A stretch of 64,000 nt of DNA from Sipunculus nudus. Taxonomy: Eukaryota > Annelida > Sipuncula > Golfingiida > Sipunculidae. Below the pieces are notes generated by a model. That model worked only from the letters and a program-made list of their open reading frames with translations, was not told the origin of the DNA and ran no database searches. Below, piece after piece: positions 54,000 to 64,000 of the stretch (position 1 is its first letter; every line of letters starts with the position of its first letter). The position numbers and the translations under genes were made by a program. The stretch spans positions 50,595,429-50,659,428 of the forward strand of contig CM049312.1 in NCBI GenBank assembly GCA_026874595.1, read 5' to 3'.

Positions 54000-56570
54000 T
54001 GTATCCACTAAGAGATTTTTAAATGATTTAATTTATCAATAAGAGACTGTGACCTACAAAGTTTGTTCATTTACATCATCATTTTAATGTATATTATGTT
54101 GCATATTGTACTGTACACTGCTAATGCGTGAGGCATTTTCATAGCAGTATTGCTGTTTGCCAATTGCATATTTACCATTAAATATGTTTAAACTAAACCT
54201 TACACTTTTTTAACTGTTCTTAACATGGAGTTGTTTATTTAATTTTCGGTTGAGCATTGGGTGAAATGTAAAATTAAATGTAAAAAGAAGGTGTCTTTAA
54301 CTATTCTAAATATGAACCTACCGGAACTGGGTTTATGTTATACTGATCACGAACTAGCTGGACATAATCCTGAATCTAAGCCAAATTTTAAGCATTAATT
54401 GTTATAAAGAAACCTCATTTATACTAAAGGATTTAAATATATTTAATTTCCATTAGTTTCATAACTTTACATATGAAGTGACAATTTAATCTTGTTCAAA
54501 TAATAAATTATACATAAAGTTTTTTTTATTTCAGATATTTTATGTAATTTGTAACTGCAACCTCAGTAATCAGATTTAAAAGCCGAATAGTTAACGTAAG
54601 GTACAGAAAAGTTACTAAATGTTCCCCACTTAAAATCTGCAGGGTTATTTGATATTATCTATCTACCGTTTTTATCTAACGTAGAATGATAATATTTACC
54701 ACTGACTATATAAGCTTTGCATATAAAGTTTATCACACTATAAGTTTGTCCAAACCAACAGACTATATAATACCATCATTATTAAATATATTTGTCTAGT
54801 ACAGACTAAACAGGGGTAAAGGGCGGTTCTGAATTTTAGATAATCACATTCAAGTATACATCTTTATCATTATCTATTCAATATGTAAAAAGAATGCAAT
54901 TTCTTTTTTATATTCAACAAAATATTTGTTCATGATCAATGAAAACAACAGTAAAAGATGACAGATTTTGTGGGGTAAACATGCACTGTAGATCTCAGAT
55001 CGGTTTAGAAAATCGTTATTGAATATTCTTTTGATAACTGACATTTCATCATGATCAACAAGGCAGGTTTTTGTATCATAAAATGACTAAAGTATAACCA
55101 TCTGTTTGGTGTAATTTTTAACTTTTGAGCACAATTTCACACCTAAAAGTGTGAAGTTGCCAAATAGTTGCCAAAAAGTTGCCGCAAATTGCCTGATCAT
55201 AAAGTATAAAAATGAACTGGAACAAAGACATGTTAGAAACAATTATATTGATAACCTTGTAGGATTGTGATTTGGGAAGCTTTTGATAAATTTTTGGTAT
55301 TTAACAGTAACTATTCTGTGATTATTGGTGCGGGTTTTTGAACTGTTTGGACTTCAGGATATGCAATCAAACAATTACACAAATTAACTCAGTTGTTATT
55401 GTCAACGCAAAAGGGCGAGAAACAAATTGGCTATTGTTACTTGAAACTGTTCATGTCATAAATACGTGATATGTTATTAAATTTGAGTGAAAAATAGTGT
55501 AAATGTTGTACGATCCGTCGTAACTGGCTCCCACATGACATGCCTGTGAACCTTAATGGAGCTTACCCGATAGTGGAATGGGTCCTGGTACTGCCAGCCA
55601 TCATCATAAAACATGTTTGTTTGTTAAGTGGTCCTAAACCTATATCACTGTGTCAAAACGTCCACATCACAGCTCCAGGCCAAGCAGGCCGTGTGCATTA
55701 ACCTGGTTATATTACAGTTATTAGATTACTGGGTACGCTTTAACTTTCAGGTTCTGTTTAACACGATAAAAAATATCAAATTGAGGCAAAGTTCTGTATA
55801 TATCTTAGTATCAATTTAACCGATTATTTTAGTGTTTTTCACAACCTGCTATACAACCATGCATGTCTACAAACTGAGCAAACTTGTCGCTCGCATGTAC
55901 GTTATATACATGCCGTTAATGGTACAATAATTGTGTGTCAAACCATGTACACAACTTGTGGGTTCATAACGTCCAAACAACTAAATTGTCTGGCCTGGCC
56001 TGACTGTAACTGTGATAAAGGAAGTGAAGATTTAGTTCATCAGATAAAACAAAAAGCTGATGTTCCATGAAAGCGGGACGACTCATCGTTCCTAAAAATA
56101 GCACGGAAATATCCGTTTTATTAAAACACGACTCAGTTGCGTGTGTCGGTTTGTCCCTTGCCGGAATCAGTGATTTTGGCAAGTATGTTGATCAGTTTAT
56201 TGCTTGCCGGAATCAGAGATTTCGGCAAGTATGTTGGTCAGTTCCGTATGTCTGTTTGTTTATAACGATATTTGTCTGTTTGTCCCACTCTTCAGGCCAC
56301 AATTTTGAAGCAATTGCTTTTAAATTTATATGATTAGTATATAATCGTCCCTAAGAGAAGCCTATTGTTTTTGGTAATCATGGTTCAAAGGTCAAGGTCA
56401 GGGTCATCAAGACCCCTAAAAATGGCTTACTTTCTTCATATCTTTGTCAAAAATGATCGTAGCCGCATACTATAACTCATTTTATTTGTCATTGTATGGT
56501 CTTTTACACTAAGGCACTACTGCCTCGTTCTGCCGTTTCCATGGTTACGCATTTTTAGGATATTTCATTT
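54000..56570. other. Non-coding AT-rich stretch
   Basis: No gene supported. 56140-56245 holds two 41-45 base copies of GCTTGCCGGAATCAG..GATTT..GGCAAGTATGTTG, the first members of the CCGGCAAG-containing repeat field that follows. Confidence 0.6.
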
Positions 56571-57335
56571 TTGGAATATAGTCACCAGGGGTTTGCTGCG
56601 GCTTAAAAACTTCAAAATATGATTTTTGTCTCAAACCTTCAACACTATATACAACATCACAACTTTTAATACAGAATCTGAAGCTACAGTCAATGGACCT
56701 ATTCCTGGTCACACTTGGCCTCATTCTGCGGTTAGCATGGCGACTTATTCTAGAATAAAATTTGTGGCATTTTTACCTTAGCTTTTGTAACTTTGTCAAT
56801 TTTTAAAGCTAGAGAAGTGCTGTTTTTGCATTACGTAAGGACTAGTTAGTGTTACAAGATTACATTTCAAGTTTCGCGAAATGACCACCGGGGGGCTGCA
56901 CAATATTTTTGCAAGAATCACTTAATGACGCCATACATGTTTCAATTTTTTTTTTGGAATATAGTCACCAGGGGTTTGCTGCGGCTTAAAAACTTCAAAA
57001 TATGATTTTTGTCTCAAACCTTCAACACTATATACAACATCACAACTTTTAATACAGAATCTGAAGCTACAGTCAATGGACCTATTCCTGGTCACACTTG
57101 GCCTCATTCTGCGGTTAGCATGGCGACTTATTCTAGAATAAAATTTGTGGCATTTTTACCTTAGCTTTTGTAACTTTGTCATTTTTTAAAGCTAGAGAAG
57201 TGCTGTTTTTGCATTACGTAAGGACTAGTTAGTGTTACAAGATTACATTTCAAGTTTCGCGAAATGACCACCGGGGGGCTGCACAATATTTTTGCAAGAA
57301 TCACTTAATGACGCCATACATGTTTCAATTTTGAG
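56571..57335. repeat. Tandem pair, period 383
   Basis: Copy 1 (56571-56953) and copy 2 (56954-57335) are almost identical (one changed position near 56801/57183 was noticed). Each contains CACCAGGGGTTTGCTGCGG and ACCACCGGGGGGCTGC boxes. It is a young duplication within an older repeat field. Confidence 0.92.
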
Positions 57336-60300
57336 CAATCATTTTCAAACTGAATATTTTTATGTTTTACATTAAATTCTGAAAACCGGGCTATCAATTT
57401 TGGTATATGACCACCAGGGGGCGCTGCAAATAAAACACTACAATGTATTATTATTGTGCCATATCTCAAAAGCTATAAAAGAAATAATTATTATTTCAAA
57501 TTGCTGTATCTGAAAGTACAGTCAATGGCCTTATTCCTGTGGAGACTTGGCCATATTCTCCAGTAACCCTGTTTACATCATTTAGGGTAAACTTTGATGA
57601 TGTTAGAAATATTAACATATTTCTAACACTGACGCAGGCCCCAGTTTCCTGCAAACATTATGAAACATTTATTCTTGTTAAATGTCTATTAGGCCTATTT
57701 ATTTTGTCAAGATAAGTCAGAGATCAAATGTCAAGGACAATTGTCAAGGTCATAAACACGCCCAAATGTATATTTTCTTCAGAATCTGGACATAAATGTC
57801 CGTATCCAATTTGAAAAGTAGCTCATTTTACTCGCCTCTCCATCCTGTCTACCTGTCTGTCAGTCTTATTTCAACTTCCGGCAGGCGCTCGACCTATGGT
57901 CGTCATATATGTCAGCTGTCTGTTTGTTGATCAGTTTTTATGTATTTTTGTTGCTTGCCGGAAATCTTCGATTTTAGGATTAGTGTGTAATTGATTAGTC
58001 TCAGAGCCTTTTGACCTCGGTTAGAGCTCAAGGTCAAGGTCACTAAAAACATAAAAATGTCTTTTTCTTTATATATATTAGTCAAGAAAGATCGTAGCGG
58101 CATAACCTATTGCTCATTTTTAATAGTTTTTCAACTGGATGCATAACTGCATCAGTTTGTCGTTACGCATTTTGGGATCAATTCATGAAATTTCAATTTT
58201 TTAACATTATATTTGTTACTTTGTCATTTTTAATGCTAGAGAGTTCTAGTTTTTTGCATAAGGTAGAGTTTAATTAGTATTTCTTGTTTTTTTAAATGTC
58301 CGAACAACTGGGAACGCTAGGTAATGTTTTGCAAGATTTCATAAATAATGGCCTAAAGGCCCTAATTTTTATATATTCACGCCAAGAAACATATATTAAA
58401 TGTTATACAGTAACAGTAATATCTCGAAACAGATTCCTTATTTGGAAATATAGCCACCAGGGGTCGCTGCGCCCTAACCACATCAAATATTTGTTGTCTC
58501 ATAGCTTCAAAATGTCACAACTTTCCTTACTGGAACTTAAACTAGAATCAGTGGGCTTATTCCTGGGTACTCTTGACTTCATTCTGTGGTTACCGTCGTG
58601 ACCTATTTTAGAGTATAATTCTTGGCATTTTTAGCTTAGCTTTTGTTACTTTGTCATTTTTAAAGCTAGAGAGGTTAATATTACCCTATTTATTTCAAGT
58701 CTTGCAATATCTCGCTCAATTTCTCGTCAAATGAGACTTTGCTATATATCAGTTATCGACGCCCTATAGGCCTCATTTTTTCAGTAATAGAGTTGAAACT
58801 GATATATTTAACGTTCTACAAAATGTCTCAGAATGAATTTTTTCATTTTTGGAAATTGGCTACTAGGGGGCACTGGCCATTAGACACTGCAACATATCAT
58901 ATTTCTGCTATATTTCTAAAATTACTTATTGTATCACCATTTCTTCACTGCAATTATAACTAGGATCTATGGCCTTATTTCCATAGATACGCGGTCTTAG
59001 TTTTCATTTACTAAGGCTGCCTAAGTGAGGGTAAAACTTGAAAATGTTTGTGAGATATCACTTCATTGTCACCAGGAGGCCTTTAGTTTTCATTAATCAC
59101 TTTAAAACTGATATATTTTACGTTCTGCAACATTATCTCGTAAATACATTTTTTTCATTTTTTTTTTTGGAAAATGGCCACCAGGGGGCGCTTCACATAA
59201 AACACTTTATCATATCATGTCTCTGCTTTATCTCTAAATTGACTTACCATTTCATTGTTCTCGCAGTTTCATAAACTAGTATCCATACCCTATCTATACA
59301 GTCATGCAGTCTTATTCTGTCTTTACCATAGCTTCCTAATTCAGGGTAAAAACTTGAAAATGTTTGCGAGATATCATTTAATGGTCCTTTTTATAGGCCT
59401 CATTTTTCTGTGAACGCTTTGATACTGATATATTTTACTTTGTGCATTATATCTGGAAAATCCTTTTTTTTTCATTTTTCAAAAAAATGTTCCACAGTGG
59501 GTGTAGCTTATGACACACTTAAGCATATCATTTTCTGCTATATCTCTAATATAATAAACAATATCACAACTTTAATCGCAGCACCTAAAACTAGGATCCA
59601 TGGCCTTAATTTTATAGACACGCGGCTCTGTCCTACCTTTAAAATGGCTACCTATTTCAGGATAAAATTTGGGCCCACTGGCCCATTCTTGTCCTGAATC
59701 AAATATATAAAGGAAAGGGCCCCGAATGGTAGTGAATGTAGTGACAGTCTGCCTTCGCAACATGATATGCTTAATCCTAAACAAATACAAACTTTATCTC
59801 ATCTCATTCGACATTCCTTTGGCCCTGGGGATAAAATTCCCAATTAGCATTAACCATGGTTATATTTTGTTACTCTTCTATTTCCTCGAGGAATATCAGT
59901 TATTCAATTGATGATTTACGTATGGTCTTCTTTTGTATGTCTCTCATTCAGTTTCAATTTCCGGCAAGCGTTGGACCTATGGTATCTAGTTGGTTGATGT
60001 GTTTGTGTGTTGATAGGGTTGACTGAAATCCAAAAGTCATGGAAGCATATTGTTTTTGGTTAATATAGGTCAAAGGTCAAGATAAACGGAATACTTAAAA
60101 ATTGTATTTTAGTCATAACTTCGTCCAAAATTATCCTATCTTCACAAACTACAGCTCATTTTGTTTTCCATGCGATAGTCTTGTCAGATGTCATCTCCGA
60201 TGTGTCAGTGTGTATGTCTGTCTGTTTGTCAGTTGTCAATTTCGCCTACTTGCTGGTTCTTGTGCCTTACATATACTATGCTACAGGCCACAGTTATACA

Positions 60301-63300
60301 GGAATCCTTTTGGAACTGGTACATCTTATGTCTTATACAAATATCTCAAAACCGTTTTTTTTTTTATTTCGAAAAATAACCGCAAGGGTCGCTGCATTCG
60401 AAACACTACAACCTATCTTTTATTGCCATATATTCAAACCTATCATTTTAAACCTCATAAAATATTGCTAAATTTGTTCCTCAAAGCTTTCTTCAAAGAA
60501 TGGTCTAGCCAACTGTCATTTCGGATGTGTCAGTGTGTCTGTATGTCTGTCTTTTTTCAATTGTCCTCAATTTCGCCTGTTTGCTGGTTCTTGTTTCTTA
60601 CATATACCATTCTACAGGAGGCAGTTTTGCAGGGATCCTTCTGAAACTTATACATCTTATGTTGTACATTAATTCTAGAAAGTCATTTTTAATTTTCTGA
60701 AAATAGCTACTAGAGGACAATGCACTTGAAACACTACTACATATATTTTTTTAACAATCTGCTAAACTGTAAAGCTAACCTACACAAACTAAAGCTCAAT
60801 TTATTCCTCTACACCATTTTCATCAGATTGTCAAGTCATTATTATCTAAATGTGTGTTAATTTCAGTATATCTTTCTGTCTGCCAGCTGACCTCAAATTT
60901 GCGACCTTCCTTCTTCGTCCGCTTGACATATAGTGTTCTACGGGCCACATTTTCGCAGGAATCACTTTGTAACTTTAACATAAAGTATATAAGAACGATC
61001 GAATCCTTGAAGGCCTATCTGTATTATTTAAATAGGTCAAAGTTCAAATTCAAGGTCGTCTAAACATATCAAACTCTTATTTTCCTCAAAGCTTTGTCAA
61101 TATTGGTCCTATTTCCTCAAACTAGGGCTCATTTTCTTTTTCTTTGTCTTCTACGTATAGTATAGCCAAACTGCCCCCACTTTTGTGTCACTTTGTCAGT
61201 ATGTCTTTCTGTTTGTCAGTTGTCCCTAATTTCGCCTTCTTGCTAGTGCTGGCATCTTTAATACAGCATTCTACAGGCCACAGTTTTGCAGCAGTCACTT
61301 TGAAACCTACACATAACATGAACTGGGAAGATTTCTGGAAGATGTATGTGTATTTTTATGGAGGTCAAAGTTCAAGTTCAAGGTCATCAAAACACGCCAG
61401 AATCTTGTTTTCCTCATAACTTTGTCAATATTAGTCCTGTCTGCTCATACTGTGGCTCATTTTCTTCCTCTTCGTCATTGCTCAATCATTTGATTGTTTC
61501 CACGTCATATCCGGCAAGCGCTCGACTCATAGGGATGATGGAAAACCAAAATTTTAGGAAGCTTATTATTATTTTTTGTCAATATAGGTCAAAGGTCAAG
61601 GTCATCCAAAAACTTTGAAATTTCATTTTCCTCATCACTCGGTCAAACATGGTCGTATCAACCTCAACTTTACTTCACACTGTATTTACATTCTAAATAT
61701 CACTGTGTGGTCAACTTTTGTTGACCTTGTGTCACCTTGTCAGAATGTCTTCTATTCCTCTGTTATTGTTAATTTCGTCAACGGCCTTGTTGTTCTGTCT
61801 GATATTTAGCACACTACAGGCCACAATTTTGAAACTTATTACTTTAGTATATATCATTCTAAATATGGATGCCTGTGGTATTTGGTGAAATTCAGCCCAC
61901 GTCAAGGTCATAAAAATCTCAAAATCGGTATTACCTCATATCTTTGTATACGATGGTCATATCCACCTCAATCTTTCCTCATTTTGTTTGTCTATCCATT
62001 CTCCATATCTAGATGGGGTCTTTGACCTTGTGTCAATGTGCCAATATATCTGTCTGTTCGACTGTTTTTGTCAATTATGGGCTTGTAGTTGTTCTGTTGT
62101 CTGACATTTCTTTTGCAGCAATTCCTTGGAAGCTTGTGGGGTAAGCCTACATCCCTACACATGTCGTGTGTTTCGTGAAAGGTCAAGGTAATCAAAGCAT
62201 CTCGAGCAATATCACGATTTCCTTATATATTCAGCAAAAATTATCATAGCCACATAAACTCATTATATACATATCTCTTTTGTCATTATTCCAAGCAATT
62301 ATTACCTCAACCCCTACGATTCCTTTCCGGCAAGCGTTCGACCTCTGGTCGTATAGTTTGTCTGTCTGTCTGCCACAGCTCTCCTGGCCACAATTTTCCA
62401 GCAATCACTTTGAAACTTTCAGAGATGATGGAAAACCAAAATTCAAGGAAGCCTGTTGTTTTTATCAATATAGGTCAAAGGTCAAGATCATCAAAAACCT
62501 CGAAATTTTATTTTCCTTAAATGGTTAAAAATTGTCGTATCAACCTCATTTTACCTCATTTTGTTCGTCTTTCATTTCTTATATCATGGTGTGATCAACT
62601 TTTGTTGACCTTGTATCACCTTGTCAGTATGTCAGTCTGTTCCTCTGTTGTTGTCAATTTCGTCAACGGATTTGATGTTCTGTCTGACATTTAGCACACC
62701 ACAGACCACAATTTTGAAGCAATAACTTTTGAAAATTATCACTTCTCTCCTTGTTTTTCGTCTGACATATGGCATTCCTCACGCCGGAATTTTTAGCAAT
62801 CCCTCTGAATCTTATACTGTTGATAAAATGTATAAAGTTCTAAGCGATTTCTGGAAGCTGTATGTGTATTTTTTAAATAGGTTAAGTAAACGATCAACCT
62901 TATCAAAACTTATTTCTCATAACTTTGTTAATGTTTGTCTATTCTTCACAAATTATGGCTCATTTTGTTCCTCCGTGTCTTCTCTAGGTAATGAGCTATT
63001 TATATGTCTTCCACTCGGTCACAGTTTGTTAGTACCTCTTTCCATTTGACAGTTATCTGTCACATAAACTCTCTTTGGCATTTTTGTAAACAATTATTAC
63101 CTCGACCTCTTGCTTTCCATAAGAACGTACGATGATTCCCATCTCAACGACTATGTCAGTGTAACCTTTTCATTTCCACATTTCGCCTTCCGGCAAGCGT
63201 TCAACCTCAGGTTGTCTAGTTTTATCAGTCTTTGCATTTCCTGTTCTGTCTGTCAGTCCTATTTCAATTTTCGGCAAGCGCTCGACCTTTGGTCGTCTAG

Positions 63301-63330
63301 TTTTAAATCGTCTTTTCAGTAAATTATGCA
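57336..63330. repeat. Old degenerate tandem repeat field, about 300-400 bp units
   Basis: Diverged units share recurring boxes: CACCAGGGGGCGCT-like (57409, 58452, 58861, 59182, 60380), TACAGGCCACAxTTTTG(C) with ATCACTTTGAAACT (60280 to 62700, about every 300), GGTCAAAGGTCAAGGTCATC, and CCGGCAAGCG(C/T)TCGACC (57878, 59961, 61511, 62327, 63190, 63271). Short open frames on the plus strand follow these boxes but do not show a conserved protein. No gene is called. Confidence 0.75.
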
Positions 63331-64000
63331 AAATCAGCAATCAACAATCTGTACTTTGAGAATAATCTGAAGTTGCACTAAAGGTTTATTTTTTTAATGG
63401 CATTCCCTAATCATGCACTGATGATCAATAATAATGATGAATATCGTGCCCGTGTATTTTCAACTCCTGAACATACATATATATGAATGGTATTTTGTAA
63501 TCTTCAAGCAAGTATTGTTAGCGGTTTAGGAAATGCATCCACATTCCTCCCCACGGCTTGGTATGTCAAACGCTGCAAATGATATGATCGATAACATGGC
63601 GAGTCATTAGGGCACCCCATATCATTATTTGTTCTTCAGGATCGTTGCTATTTTTTTTTCGCTTCTTTTTTTTTTGGAGGGGGGGGGGGGATGTAAAAGG
63701 GGACTTCTGGGTCTTCGGTTGGATAGTGCTTATTGCTGAACTTCCCCCAAAACTCTTATGAATTCATCACGTGTATTTAGAATGTGAATATATCTTCATA
63801 AGGGTGTCATATATTGGATTAAACTGTGCGGTTTATTTGCACCGTTCCTAGACTTGTTGCATACATTTGTGGCCTTCCTGATAGCTGAAGCAAAAGTAGA
63901 AACATTAACATATCGCCAACAGTTTCACGCTCATTTTTTTTTTTTGCCCCAGGATCTGTAGAACAGTTTATTTTATTTTGTGTGGCTTAACTGGTAAATA
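63331..64000. other. Non-coding stretch
   Basis: AT-rich with a T run and G run at 63650-63690. Nothing recognisable. Confidence 0.6.

Noticed and set aside
60102-60644. 180-codon Phe/Cys-rich frame in the repeat field
   Set aside because: It spans two diverged repeat units, and the repeated segments are not conserved as protein; low-complexity T-rich DNA explains it.

Overview
The window is eukaryotic nuclear DNA: AT-rich, dense in simple repeats and transposable elements, with intron-split genes. The mix (tRNA-derived SINEs, a DIRS-type tyrosine-recombinase retroelement, an APE-type LINE, a FLYWCH-type MULE, hAT-like ends, a GAREM-like adaptor gene) fits a marine invertebrate, and most probably a mollusc. 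The species is an inference. No bacterial operon, CRISPR array, rRNA or intact tRNA gene was seen.

Layout. 1-14720: a near-identical direct duplication (copies 1-6815 and 7905-14720, period about 7.9 kb). Each copy carries a minus-strand gene for a secreted protein of unknown family, a SINE, a small hAT-like repeat and exon-like blocks on the plus strand. The 6816-7904 segment between them looks like a promoter plus first exon of a plus-strand gene. 14721-17911: mostly non-coding, with another SINE. 17912-24796: a decayed minus-strand DIRS-like element (Gag with a SAM-like domain, RT, RNase H, truncated tyrosine recombinase). It contains two nested insertions, each with its own target-site duplication. 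24797-27954: no convincing gene. 27955-28760: a tandem repeat of about 270 bp. 28572-36424: a LINE with an intact 1152-residue ORF2, flanked by an apparently identical direct repeat of about 875 bp that behaves as a giant target-site duplication. Its 3' UTR is made of degenerate copies of the end of its own ORF2. 36548-46803: five minus-strand exons of a GAREM-like CABIT/SAM adaptor gene. 48240-50340: a decayed Gypsy-type LTR retrotransposon. 50855-52830: a decayed MULE with TIRs and a 9-bp duplication. 52987-53997: a truncated LINE. 54000-64000: no convincing gene, dominated from 56571 to about 63330 by an old, diverged tandem repeat field.

Function. The only host gene that can be named is the GAREM-like adaptor, which in animals links receptor tyrosine kinases to Grb2 and MAPK signalling. 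Its splice phases agree where adjacent exons were found. Its last exon has an in-frame TGA just before the conserved C-terminal SAM domain. The strongest candidates for something new are the LINE insertion (giant duplication and self-derived 3' UTR repeats), the SAM-like domain in the DIRS Gag, and a minisatellite that multiplies a 3' splice site of the GAREM-like gene.
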